From the NCBI GenBank assembly GCA_012295275.1, contig CM022668.1:8416818-8469317 (forward strand): a DNA stretch of 52,500 bases, given 5' to 3'. Shown in pieces: positions 1-41,774 of the stretch. This DNA is from Chrysomallon squamiferum. Taxonomy: Eukaryota > Mollusca > Gastropoda > Neomphalida > Peltospiridae. Position numbers and translations under genes: made by a program. The notes under the pieces are model-generated. The model had not been told where the DNA came from. It was given only the letters and a program-made list of their open reading frames with translations, and searched no databases. How positions within the stretch are numbered: position 1 is the first letter of the stretch; every line of letters begins with the position of its first letter.

Positions 1-12
1 TTCTTGGTGTTG

Positions 13-21533
<21,521 letters not shown>

Positions 21534-21569
21534 TTTTACACGTTTGATTTTGACAGCTCAACACTGCGT

Positions 21570-21603
21570 TTATATAGCACTTTGAAGACATACGTGGACA
21601 AAA
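21570..21603 (-). promoter_or_regulatory. Gene A core promoter: TATA box and shared upstream element
   Basis: On the minus strand TTTTGTCCACGTA (21603-21591) is followed 14 nt later by TATATAA (about 21576-21570), about 40 nt upstream of the ATG. Gene B has the same 13-mer and a TATA box in the same order. Confidence 0.7.
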
Positions 21604-21609
21604 CCAATT

Positions 21610-23085
21610 TCATCCCTAATTTGTGGAACATCTGTGATTTGTAATTGAAATTGTTGTTGATAGATATCTGCTAACTGACTGTTAGTGTGAAACGAGGCGG
21701 GGATGCGGCCATGCTCTTTGTGAATGGCACAACACGCGCACACTCGAAACACGCCTCTATATCATTCAGCATACACACTCACACACTCATACACACATTC
21801 ATACACATACATACATACACAACCTGTAGGCATACAGACAGACACACACACATAAACACGCATAGAGTATTTCTTTCATCATGATAGTGTCAAACCACGC
21901 CTGACTGGGTCCCAGAGAGTTTCGTCCAGCACAGAATGTTCAAGTATAATACGTTATCGTATTTAGTCCAGTGTAAGTGCGTGTGAGAACAAATATTCAA
22001 ACTGATCATGGTATTTCAGCTTTCAAATCACTTCAGGATCTCCGAATCTCAGCACAAATATTCAAATCATCATGGCATTTCCTCATCCAAATAACTCCAA
22101 TGTGCGTATCCTTGAACATTTTGATATGTCATCATGCAAATTACTTTCATGTTTGTTCCACTATTATATTTCATCATTAGAACTTTAAAGTGTTTGTGTT
22201 TGTATTTTGTTATTTGATCATACAAATTACTTCCTTGACTTTGTCTGTGTATAAGCAGGTATGGCCATAAATTATTACATTTTGCTATTTCATCACTGAA
22301 ATCACATCTATGTCTTTGTGTGTTCAATTTACTCGATACTATTTTATGAACCAAATCACTTGAATGTCTGTAATATTGAATAAATTGAAAAAAATTAAAT
22401 TTGAAATGAGAATTTCTGAATTAATTCTCTTTGTAGTCCTGAAAAATGGAAAACGTACAAACTCACACGTAAATGCGTTATGGATATGTGTGTGTTTGTG
22501 CATGTACGTGAGTGTGTGTATATGTCTGTATTTGTGTACGTGTGTATGTCTTATGTATGTGTGTTTTTTTGTGAATGTATGTGGGTGTATATCTGTGTGT
22601 GTAGTGTATGTGTAAGCGTATGTCTCTCTGTGTGTCTAGGTGTGTATATTTACAACTAACTGTTACCATGAACTCGTGTAAATGTTTAATTAAAGGTAAG
22701 ATCAGGTGAAATTAATTAAACACCAGCGTCCACATAAAATTATGTTCCTATCTTAAACAAAATCTTCATATTCAGAACCCCCGCTATAACGATGTTTAGA
22801 AACATCCCTGTTGTATCATGGTCAAATACAATTAACAAGCAGAGTTAATTAGTGTCCCATTGTTTTAAATGTTCGCCAATCCGGAGAGCTTTACTATAGT
22901 ATAATTAAACAGGTGAATTAATTAAAACATTCACAGGAATCACTAACCACCAGGAACTACTGGCGAATCTACAGAGCGCTCTTACAATCTAAAATGGATC
23001 TCTTTCTCCATCGGAATCTGTGTACGTCCCCTATTTTAACATTATAGGTAGAATGATGATGTACTCAGGAATTATTAGTTTTAGG

Positions 23086-23118
<33 letters not shown>

Positions 23119-24214
23119 TTTGTTTGTTTGTTTGTTTGTTTGTTTGTTTGGTTATTTATTTGCCTTTTGTTTGTTTCTTTTGCTGTTTTGTTGTTCATGT
23201 GAATATGTAAATTTCTTCATATAGAAAGACAGTTAGACCGATAGATGATAGATAGATAGACAGACAGACAGATATATACATACATAAATACATATATGCA
23301 TGTGTGGGTGTGTGAGTGTTTTGTGGGTGTGTGTATGTGTGTGTGTGTGTGTGTATATGTGTTTTTATGTCTGTCTGTATGTATGTGTGTGTGTTTGTGT
23401 GTGTGTATTTGTGTGTGTGTATATGTGTGTGTGAGTGAGTGTGCGTGTGTGTACGAACTGTTGTAACAGCAGGATTAAAACACTAAGGACATGAAAAGCT
23501 TTCCACGTTAGCTAACATATAGACAGCTATGAATGAGTTAACAAACAAATAGGTAGTATCATGCTCAGTTTAGTCTGAATTCGGAAGCTATTTATCATTC
23601 GTTACAACATTTTTAAAATATGGAATAAATATTCACCCCCTATCCCATCAGACCGCGCACGTCAGCCGAAACTGGATGAATGTGAGCTTTTCCTTATTTC
23701 CAGTTCTAACCTTTATTAGATTTATTTACAGTGATATTAGTTTTTCTTTGAATAATTTTAGATGATTTTACTTGTTTACTCAGATTTGTCTGTAAGGACA
23801 TGAAATTTATGTACAAGGTATTTAAGTTTTATTTACAAGGATAGTAGACGTATGTACAGGTATTTACAAAGACATAACAGTTATTCACAGATTTTCACAA
23901 ATATGTTAGAATTATTTACACATATTTACAAGGATATTACATGGAAACCACAATTATGTACATCGATACTGAGTTCATTTACAAGAATATATTATTATTT
24001 ACAGGTATCCACAAATATATTTCCAATGGTGTTAGATATTTTTACAAGGATATCAGAATTATTTATATGAATTAACAAGGATATTATATTTATTTACAAG
24101 GGTATTAGAATAATTAAAGTAATTTGCAAATATATAAGATTTACTTTCAAGAACAGTTAGATTTCTTTACACGGAAGCTCAACTCATTCAGATCCCCATA
24201 AGAACATATCTTGA
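21610..24214. other. Intergenic region upstream of gene A
   Basis: Contains (CA)n near 21770-21860, (TTTA)n/(TTTG)n at 23086-23165, GT/GATA tracts at 23240-23455, and TTTACAAGGATATTA-like imperfect repeats at 23810-24110. No gene supported. Confidence 0.7.
22685..22966. repeat. Dispersed repeat segment, inverse relative of 42415-42720
   Basis: It contains caggtgaaattaattaaac, gtgtcccattgttttaaatg and tcacaggaatcactaa. The reverse complements of these, or close to them, occur in the same order at 42.4-42.7 kb. With the arm at 24215-24422 it makes a two-part element that recurs inverted at 41.8-42.7 kb. Confidence 0.65.
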
Positions 24215-24892
24215 GCTGCATAGAATTAATGTACATCCCATTGTTTTAAACGCTACATTTAAATGCTGTAGGTCTTAATACGATGTCACAGCAGTTTGCA
24301 ATAAAAAATCAGTCACAAGACGATTCTGTTAATTTTATCTTTGATACAGCCGTGCTGTTGTCGTGCAGTTTATATTCATTTATGAATGTTGTTAATGGTG
24401 TTGTCCATGTCATCGTTTTCAGCGAAGGTCTCTCTGTCAGACACACACACACACACACAAACACACACAGACACACAAACACACACACACACAAACACAC
24501 ACACACAGACACACAAACACACACACAAACACACACAGACACACAAAAACACACACACATACACAAATACACATATACACATATACGTATATATATATAT
24601 ATATATATATAATTATATGCGTGTGTGTGTGAATATGATGTAAAAAACATTAACAACATCCAAAAATTAATATAAATTGCATATACCTACATACGTTCAC
24701 ACATTAACATATAGAAACACTAACATCTATACATACACACAAACATTTACAACGAAAAACACTCATATACGTACACAACAATATAAGTTTACATATATGA
24801 TTATTTTGAATAATATGTGCATGCATGCATCTGTGTGTATTGTGAGAATGTTTTTATCTGCGTCTGTGTCTGTTTGTGTATATATGTATACA

Positions 24893-24935
<43 letters not shown>

Positions 24936-25153
24936 TCTACGAATACGATGACACGGACAACAACATTAACAACATTCATAAATGAATATAAACTGTACGA
25001 CAACAGCACGGCTGTATCAAAGATAAAATTAATAGAATCGTCTTCTGACTGATTTTAAATTGCAGATTGCTGCGAGATCGTATTAACATCTACATCATTT
25101 AAGTATAGCATTTAAATTATAACAGTGGGATGCATATTAATTCTATGCAGTTA
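24215..25153. repeat. Fold-back repeat: inverted arms of about 205 bp around a 520-bp simple-repeat loop
   Basis: Arm 24215-24422 is the reverse complement of 24943-25153 over most of its length (shared words include acgacaacagcacggctg and atttatgaatgttgttaa). The loop is (CA)n, (AT)n, (AAT)n. A third copy of the arm is at 41775-41979. Confidence 0.82.
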
Positions 25154-25358
25154 AAATAGTCACTTGTAGCTATATCTATATATGTACATTGCAAACAACG
25201 TACATTGTAATTAATTCATTTTACCCGCTGATAAACCATTTTAATGCTGTTGAAAGAAAAGATAGAAAGCTTCACCTTAGGAATGAAAAACGTATTTGAG
25301 ACACGTGCTAATATCTCAGTCACGTTAAATCAAAATATCTAAGACTACTGGAAATATA

Positions 25359-26838
25359 TTCTAACAAAAAAGAAACGCAAAAGTAGATTTTACTGACATT
25401 GGGAATATCTATCTAATGGATCAACAGAAAGCAGCAGAATGTTCACATTTTACACACACTTTCGCAGTTCATTAATATTGGTATTACACTGAAAAGGTTA
25501 AAGTTCAAGGTTATAACAGTATAATATCAATACCTTGTGTGCCCACCATGGGAGTCCAGAACTGCCTGACATCTCCTTCCCATGGCAGTAATGATATTAC
25601 GAGTTACACCTTGTGGAATGGTGGCCCACTCTGTGTGTAGTAATAATGCCAACTGAGCACGATTCTGAGGCTGTGATTGATGCTGCCTCAGTCGTCTATC
25701 CAACTCGTCCCATAAATGCTCTATAGGGTTCAAATCCGGAGATTTAGAGTGCCAGGGCAGGACCTGAATGTTATTGTTGTGTAGGTACGCTATTGTGAGT
25801 CTGACTGTATGTGGTCTCGCATTGTCATGCTGGAACACATCATTACCATTATTCATAATTGGAGCAACATGTGGCTGCAAAATTTCATCTCGGTATCTCT
25901 CTGCCGTTAAGTTGCCTTGGATGTGAACCAGGTTGGTGCTGCCAGTGTATGAGATTGCTGCCCACACCATCACACTACCACCGCCAAATCTGTCCGCTTC
26001 CTGTATGCAGTTCGCAGCAAAACGTTCACCACGACGTCTGTCAACTCGACATCTTCCATCAGCTCGACGAAGCTGAAATCGAGCCTCGTCACTAAACCAG
26101 ACAGTTCTCCATCGTAATCGAGGCCAGACACGGTGCACTTGACACCACTGACGTCGTAGTCGACCACGTTGTTGAGTTAAAACTACTCTTCTTACAGGCC
26201 GTCTGGCTCGAATACCTGCCTCGCGTAAACGATTGTGTACTGTCTGAGCCGATATTCTACACAGACCTGGTATTGCTGAAGCAGTAGAGGTTGCCGTGGT
26301 GGTTCTTTCCCGTAGATGAGGTACCCGTATGTAGCAGTCCTGGGCCCTGGTGGTTACACGTGGTCTACCTGATCTGGGACGGTCACGTGTTGTTTGGTGT
26401 TGCTGGCACCGATACCACAATCTCAAGATGGTGCCTGGGGATACATGGAACACCCGGGCTACGGCCGAGAAGGATTCGCCAGGTTGTAAACAGCCGATGG
26501 CGTTGTTTTGTTGCGGTTCACTCAGTCGTGGCATTTGTTTGAGGTTCGGTCAGAACAAATATAAAGAACAGAAGTATTCGAAAACCTTGCAATTTTATAA
26601 CCCTCATATTAAAGTTTCATCGACATGCACTGGTAACGTGGTTTGCATGCGGGGACGTTTTGGCTAATAAACACGATCATAGCCTTTATTTTGTCTTACC
26701 TGCTTTTTGGTGACTGTAACAAAAGCTATACGTTTGAATCACCAAATGTCATTATATTCGTAGTTTGTACATTGATATGTGTCAGTTTACAATAGTTATA
26801 AAAGAAATCAACCATTTTGCGTTTCTTTTTTGGGAGAG
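25359..26838 (-). mobile_element. Tc1-family DNA transposon, apparently full length (about 1480 bp)
   Basis: Inverted ends are flanked by TA on both sides. The left end reads TTCTAACAAAAAAGAAACGC and the right end, reversed, CTCTCCCAAAAAAGAAACGC; 17 of these 20 bases match, and the next four (AAAA) are the same. The internal ORF is intact. It sits between gene A's promoter and gene B's 3' end. It looks young because its ORF has no stops. Confidence 0.85.
25527..26534 (-). CDS. Tc1-type transposase (335 aa, DD34E, intact)
   Basis: Cut-and-paste transposase of the Tc1/mariner (IS630-Tc1) superfamily. An N-terminal helix-turn-helix region (about residues 3-45) is followed by the GRPR motif (about 55-58) and a second DNA-binding part (SAQTVHNRLREAG). 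The catalytic triad lies in VWFSDEARF, VFQHDNARPH and SPDLNPIEHLWDELDRR, with 34 residues between the second D and the E (DD34E). Length is normal for Tc1 (about 340 aa). The ORF runs from ATG to stop with no break, so an active enzyme is possible. Confidence 0.93.
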   Translation of the reverse strand: MPRLSEPQQNNAIGCLQPGESFSAVARVFHVSPGTILRLWYRCQQHQTTRDRPRSGRPRVTTRAQDCYIRVPHLRERTTTATSTASAIPGLCRISAQTVHNRLREAGIRARRPVRRVVLTQQRGRLRRQWCQVHRVWPRLRWRTVWFSDEARFQLRRADGRCRVDRRRGERFAANCIQEADRFGGGSVMVWAAISYTGSTNLVHIQGNLTAERYRDEILQPHVAPIMNNGNDVFQHDNARPHTVRLTIAYLHNNNIQVLPWHSKSPDLNPIEHLWDELDRRLRQHQSQPQNRAQLALLLHTEWATIPQGVTRNIITAMGRRCQAVLDSHGGHTRY

Positions 26839-26981
26839 TATATACACGTGGTCAGATTACAAAACAAATCTATGACTGTATAGCAACAGAACTGGGATCC
26901 TAGGCGGAGGCCCCATATATTTATACTATTCCAACAAGTTACAACAAAAACAAATAATCTGTCCTGTGTTGTTGTTTTTTC

Positions 26982-27011
26982 CTCTGTCTCTCTCTCTCTC
27001 TCTCTCCTCTC

Positions 27012-27084
<73 letters not shown>

Positions 27085-27085
27085 A

Positions 27086-27140
<55 letters not shown>

Positions 27141-27171
27141 TTCTCTCTCTCGCTTTCTCTATCTCTCTTTT

Positions 27172-27204
<33 letters not shown>

Positions 27205-27230
27205 TTCTCTCTCTCGCTCTCTCTATCTCT

Positions 27231-27277
<47 letters not shown>
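26982..27277. repeat. (CT)n microsatellite with TTT and TAT interruptions, 295 bp
   Basis: Long polypyrimidine tract with a higher-order pattern of CTATCTCTCTTTCTCTCT. Confidence 0.97.
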
Positions 27278-27279
<2 letters not shown>

Positions 27280-27915
27280 GTAAAGTGGATGAAAGTGTTT
27301 GATCATTAAATTGATTTTAATATATTTCTTTATTTGTTCATTGACTTATTTGTTTACTAACTTACTTAATATTTATTTATTTATTCATTCATTTATATTG
27401 GCAAGAGGAATCTTGTTTCTTTTGAAGCTGCAGGATCAATCTATGTTCATCTGCTATTTGTTATATATCCCGTTCTAGATAGGCCTGCCATAATGAAATA
27501 ATATATATAAATCATTATCTTAAATGTAACACATCATGATTAGGATCTATATTCTCAAAAACCATTGTCATATATGAATATATTTGAAATCTTTATCGAT
27601 AGTATCGATATTAAAATATTCATCATTGATATTTTGAAAAAAGTCAGACAGTCAGATAGGCAGTCTGAGAAAGCACCTGCTTGCACGCGGACAGGTACAG
27701 TATTTACACGTACGCATGCACACATGCAGGTGAAAATATTTTACCTTTGGACAAAACATTTTAATACAGCTATTAGAACTGCTGCCATTATTATTACTAA
27801 TACCACTACTACGTCAACTATTACTAGCTTTCCACAAACAATTTAATACAGCTACTACTATTGCAGCAGTTACTACTACTACCACTACCATTAATACAAC
27901 ACTCACTCCTACATT

Positions 27916-27917
<2 letters not shown>

Positions 27918-27978
<61 letters not shown>
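27918..27978. repeat. (AAT)n microsatellite
   Basis: About 20 perfect AAT units. Confidence 0.96.
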
Positions 27979-27979
<1 letters not shown>

Positions 27980-28299
27980 TGATGGCAACAAGCAGATAAT
28001 GAATAATTACTGTGATTATTATCGTTATCATTATCATCATTATTATTTAAAAAATTAAATGAATGAATGAACAAATAAATAAATGTGTGCGTGGTAACGA
28101 GTTTGTGTGAACCTACTATATATTTGCTTTCGTTTTAAATGTGTGTGTGCTGATATTCTAAGAAATAATATTGGAAATAACACAGACTGCAGTCTGTGGA
28201 CTGTTTTCCGGTTTCAGCCTGTTACAAAGCTAAATAAGGCAGGATATAACGTAACATACTGATGTTGTTACTTCTTTCTAACGTTTCAGAATGTGTCTT

Positions 28300-28540
28300 A
28301 ACGTGTCTTAAAGCCTCGTTTTAATCCTACTGAAAGCCATGTGACTGATACGATACTTTTAACGTTACGTAATACCATCTTATTGTGACGTAAAGCCTCT
28401 TTTTAATACTAATCAGTACCACGAGACATGATACGATGTTTTAACGTTACGTAATACCATCTTATTGTGACGTAAAGCCTCGTTTTAATACTAATCAGTA
28501 CCACGAGACATGATACGATGTTTTAACGTTACCTACTTCA
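28300..28540. repeat. Minisatellite, about three 82-bp units
   Basis: The unit runs from CGTAAAGCCTC through AATCAGTACCACGAGACATG and ACGATGTTTTAACGTTACGT to ATCTTATTGTGA. The first copy is diverged, the next two are nearly identical and the last is partial. Confidence 0.85.
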
Positions 28541-28980
28541 TCATCTTGAATAAAACTGATTATGTTACTGATATTATCTTTTAATACCAGGCTATATTTC
28601 TGTCGTATTGCTAATGTAGCTCCGACAGTGACATCAACCAACCGACAACTATGCCACAACGTCACTGTCGATGTTACGCTTTTATTACTTTGTTCACCAT
28701 TTTATTCTTAGTTATAATGACCCAACTGCGTCCACTACTTTAACATAACAACTACAATAACAACCACTCACATGTATAGAGCAACATTGTGTAAACGATA
28801 TCACATTTCCCACTCAAATTAATAATTAAACAATCACATCGATGTCGAAACAAAAATTACTTGGTGTCTTATTATCCACGTTATCAATTAATAAAAACAG
28901 AATGATTAAAGTTGAACACTTTATTTTCCATTTCAAAAGTTAAACAGAAGGAAATAGCAACATACCATATTTCCTATATC

Positions 28981-28986
28981 TTTATT
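28981..28986 (-). terminator. Candidate polyadenylation signal of gene B
   Basis: AATAAA on the minus strand, about 110 nt downstream of the TAG. In AT-rich DNA such hexamers are common, so support is modest. Confidence 0.4.
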
Positions 28987-29095
28987 AATTTTGATATTTA
29001 AGATATTGCATAATTATTATTAGTTTAAAATAACTTTTTTTTTGTATTCTGCTCTTCATTTTCAGCCGACTGTCCTGACTCGTCATAACGTCCTG

Positions 29096-37864
<8,769 letters not shown>

Positions 37865-37900
37865 CTTGGCAGAAATTAAACTTTGACAGGAGACGTGTGG

Positions 37901-37941
37901 ATTTATATAGCGAGTTTAAATTGAATGGTACGTGGACAAAA
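37901..37941 (-). promoter_or_regulatory. Gene B core promoter: TATA box and shared upstream element
   Basis: On the minus strand TTTTGTCCACGTA (37941-37929) lies 19 nt upstream of TATATAAAT (37909-37901), about 40 nt before the ATG. The 13-mer is identical to that of gene A. Confidence 0.7.
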
Positions 37942-38931
37942 TGTCTTGACTGCAAACATCTGTGACAATAATTAAATGTGCAGGATCACTGAAAATTAAC
38001 TAGAGATATTTCATTAGTCAGCGCTTGCCAACTTTTATTTATCTGTCAACTTAATCTTCATCTGCTTTCGCTTCAGGCCTGAAGCATACCGGGTTCGAGA
38101 CTCGTTACTGGTCTAATTTTATTATTTATTGTTTAAATGCGAGTATTTCTCTCGCTGGATGATGTGGTCGTGTGTATATATCAATGTGTATTTTTGAAAA
38201 TAATTAATTAGTTGTTTTGTCATTTAGTTATGCTACTTCTACCACTACTACTTCTACTACTACAACTACAACAACAACTACCACTACTATTGCTTTGTTG
38301 TTTCTGTTCTTATTTTGAATAACAACTATAACAACAACAACAACAACTTATATTTTTCAAATTTTCTTACACAAGTTAATACAGTTTAACATTGAATTTG
38401 CAGTGAAATACGGATGCGTCAGTTTATTGACTATTGAAGTGATTAAACTGTACATTGATCAAGCCAGTTATTAATTTGGATCTCTAATTTTCACGCAGAA
38501 ACTAAATATTTATTGTCAGCTGCAGATAAGAAAAGATCGCTGCGGTGTCCAAAGTAAACATACTTTGAAGAGAGAGAAACTAGTTTAATTAATTAACCGC
38601 GCCGTTGTTTAATATTGTATTAATATAAGCAAACTAGCAGGTGTATATAAATTGAATATTCTTCTCGAAGCAGGAAAGGTTTAACTGAGAGCTGCCGTCT
38701 TAATGGTAGCAGGATGACGTTTAAGTGATGACGTTTCAGAAGAACGTATACGTGTAAAATCAGCTCTTAGCGTGTTGCAGTAATAGTTTTCACTCTTCCT
38801 GTCCCGACTATTGGTTTATTAATTAATTAATTAATTAATTTATTATTATTATTATTACAAAAGCTGACAAAAAGAGCATTTTAAAATGTTAACTTTGTAA
38901 AAGTTCGACTATAATGTATGAAGAAAGCTGA
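37942..38931. other. Intergenic region between gene B and the 536-aa gene
   Basis: Divergent promoters: gene B reads left, the 536-aa gene reads right. Contains CTACTACTA and ACAACAACA tracts at 38230-38345 and ATTAATTA repeats near 38820. No gene seen. Confidence 0.65.
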
Positions 38932-39039
38932 TGACGTCACCCGTTGTTATTACAATTGATGACGTTGTCATGTCTCTGTGACAAACCAAAATGGCCGAAG
39001 ACATTTCAGGAATTTCCTTTTGCTTTTTCTTTTAAATGT
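38932..39039 (+). promoter_or_regulatory. Putative promoter and first exon of the 536-aa gene
   Basis: A perfect CRE (TGACGTCA, 38932-38939) and a half site (TGACG, 38959) are followed by CCAAAATGGCCG, which fits a YY1-type site. A possible exon ends at a donor (gtaagc, 39040). Within it ATG 38991 opens a 14-codon upstream ORF ending at 39035. Confidence 0.45.
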
Positions 39040-39329
39040 GTAAGCCAAATATGAAATGAATTAATATATCTATCTATCTATCTATATATATATATTTTTT
39101 TTTTTTCCCAATCAGACTTACTCTGAAGCAATTTCTACCGCCATTTATTTCTATGCTAGTTGAAAATTATTATTATTATTATTATTATTATTGTTGTTGT
39201 TGTTGTTTTTGGTGTTGTTATTGTTGTTGTTTTCAATAATTAAACGTTTATGTTTTCTTTTTTCTTTTCTTTCTTTTTTTCTTTCCTTTTTATTTCTTAT
39301 ATTGTCAAAAGTAATATCTCCTATTTCAG

Positions 39330-40944
39330 AGTAATGGAAGACAAGAAGTCATATTATTTCAAAAGTAAAAAAATTTATTATGATCAGTATTTGAAACGAT
39401 TAGCTCGTAACAGAGACGATCTGCTTAATCAAGGAAAACTCAATTTGGCGGAAGCTCTGGAATGTCTGCGGGTTTCTTCCATGAGCGATATGGAAACAGT
39501 TAGCACGCTGCTCTATCACCATGCAAAGTTAGCGCCAGACACGAAACGTATTTCGCCGTCAAGGAGCGAAGTCGTGCTACAGAGAAAAAACGACGAAAAC
39601 ACGTGTCTGCCGAGAGGAATACAAGGACGGCAAATAATTCCTATGCGTCGAATTAAAAAATATACGCTGAACGACGATTCCACTGTTGACAACGGTGACG
39701 TCAACATGACGGCGCTACATAACCTCGAAAGGCTAAAACTGCCGGCTCCTTGGCAGAACAAGTTTGCGAATAAACAGATGGAAGGAAAGATGAAACGTGG
39801 AAAACACAGTCAGACTACGTTCAGCGAACTCCTGCACCTAGTGATAAAATCATCAGTGAGCATTCCCCATCCAGTAAGAGGCAGCTCTCCACAACAGCCA
39901 GATCTGATTCTGAAAGGAGTTAGTCAAACCAAAACCAAAACCACGAACAAACAGAAATCGAAAAAAATATATTTTCGCAAACCAGTGGAAAGAAGTGCTG
40001 GTAATTCTAGTCTTCGACTGTACAGTTTAAAAGAAAAAGCTAAAGAGGTTAAGAAGGCGCCAGTGTGTGTTGAAGGAAATAATTCTTCTGAAGTTAGTAA
40101 AGCCAGTATTCATGTCTTACCCTCTGTCAATGACTGGTCTCCAGAAGCCGTTACACACGTCAGAGAGATGATACCACCTAGTCAAGGTGACAAAGGAGAA
40201 ACAGACACCACCTCAAAAGCAAACGCGCTGGGCGCTGAACGCCAACAGTTGGCAAATACTTTGCCAAAAATAGATTCATCTGACATAACGAAATATGTCA
40301 ATATGGAAGATAAAACTTCCTGTAGTATTTTACATCTTAACATAACGTCGAACAATGATGAAAGGTCATTAAAGACGATCCAGCCATTTCACAAAAGGAA
40401 TGCTTCAAAAGTGTGTTTGCTACCAACATGTCAACCTCGTAACCAAACGAACTATTCAGAAACAATTCAGGGTGAAAGTTTCGACTTCCAGGTACCGGTT
40501 TCGGGTGTCATTCCCGACTTAAAGAAGCCAGTATCAGAAGTGAATGCAGACTCTAAGAAACCACTGCCGGAAATAAGTCCAGAATTAAAAAAATCATTAA
40601 CAGGCGTTAGTTCAGACTTGAAGAAATCATTGTCAGCTGACCTTCAACACTTCAAGAAATCAGTATCAGAAGTGAGTTTGCAGACAGAATCGTTCCCCTC
40701 GGCTAGCTCGTCTGATAAGAACAAGCTGAACCAAGACAAACTGAGTCAGTCCTCCAACATCTCAGTAGACAGAGCAGACAACTTGCTACCTGACATTGAA
40801 CAAACCACGTCAAGGAAATCGGATTCCTATGCGTCAGAAAGTCGTCTGACGACGCCAGAGCAGTATTATGAAGAAGACATGATTAAACTTCCTGATATCC
40901 ACTCCTCAAACCAACTCACAAATCAGAGATTTCAAGATTTTTAA
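39330..40944 (+). CDS. Unrecognised basic, serine-rich protein (536 aa) with 11-residue repeats
   Basis: The start is taken as ATG at 39334, four bases after a strong 3' splice site (cctatttcag, exon from 39330). The frame is open further upstream, but that part is translated polypyrimidine tract. The protein starts MEDKKSYYFKSKKIYYDQYL and is rich in K, S and Q. It has no signal peptide or membrane segment that I can see. Residues 388-453 are six 11-residue units (PVSGVIPDLKK, PVSEVNADSKK, PLPEISPELKK and so on). It ends at TAA, with AATAAA at 41112-41117. It could be an intracellular scaffold or a sperm/cytoskeletal protein; that is a guess. The coding appearance is good, with mixed codon use and no simple repeats. 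Confidence 0.78.
40495..40692 (+). repeat. Coding minisatellite, six 33-bp units
   Basis: Six in-frame 11-codon units with the consensus (P/S)(V/L)S-E/G-V-x-x-D/E-L-K-K. Units differ by several residues, so the array is old or under relaxed constraint. Confidence 0.8.
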
Positions 40945-40997
40945 ATATCTTCATCACTGACTTTATTATAATGTTAAATTTAACAACATCTTCCTAA

Positions 40998-41010
40998 TAC
41001 ATATCTTCTT

Positions 41011-41041
<31 letters not shown>

Positions 41042-41075
41042 TTATTATTATTATTATTACTATTATTATTATTAC

Positions 41076-41106
<31 letters not shown>

Positions 41107-41107
41107 T
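40998..41107. repeat. (CTT)n/(ATT)n tract in the 3' region of the 536-aa gene
   Basis: About 40 bp CTT followed by ATT repeats, just before the AATAAA at 41112. Confidence 0.95.
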
Positions 41108-41184
41108 AAGAAATAAAGAGAATTTGTATGTTTCAGTGATGGTCTGTTTTTCATGAGAATAATCTAGTGTTATCTTCACACTGT

Positions 41185-41235
41185 TGGTTCGAATCTCGCC
41201 AGCAGCATCTGAGAATTTATTCAGTATGCAATTGA
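41185..41235 (+). repeat. Short SINE fragment (B-box region)
   Basis: GTTGGTTCGAATCTCGCC followed by AGCAGCATCTGA matches the B box and following bases of the other SINE copies; it is truncated after about 40 bp. Confidence 0.55.
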
Positions 41236-41379
41236 AAATTTGAAGAGTTTTATTAAAGTACTCGTAACTGAACCTTAACTTTATACAGATAAACATACAT
41301 ACATATATACGCACACACACATATGCACTAGTTTTGATAAATTAGTTATCTAACCTGTCTGTATGTGCGTGTGAAAGAC

Positions 41380-41567
<188 letters not shown>

Positions 41568-41774
41568 GGGAGTAAAGGAAATGAGAAACTGCCAGAGAGA
41601 AAGCAGTGATAGTAAAAGAAAGAGAAAGAAAAAAGAAAGCAACAAATGAATTTCTCATACATCTTGTTGTAGAATATGAATAAATAATGATTAAACAAAC
41701 AAACAAGCAAGCAATAGAAAGACAAATACATTAATACATATTAAATTACTTGAAATTATAAAGAAACGGCCTTC

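Larger units (their letters stand above)
26839..29095. other. Intergenic region between the Tc1 element and gene B
   Basis: Holds the (CT)n tract, AAT tract and 82-bp minisatellite listed separately. An 18-bp perfect palindrome (CACAGACTGCAGTCTGTG) lies at 28181-28198. No coding signal seen. Confidence 0.7.

Noticed and set aside
28181-28198. Perfect 18-bp palindrome as an operator
   Set aside because: No gene starts nearby and a single palindrome of this size can occur by chance.
28369-28535. CRISPR-like array
   Set aside because: The units are contiguous 82-bp tandem repeats without unique spacers, in eukaryotic DNA.
39250-39333. N-terminal extension of the 536-aa ORF (rich in F and S)
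   Set aside because: It is the translated polypyrimidine tract of a 3' splice site; the acceptor cctatttcag precedes the ATG at 39334.
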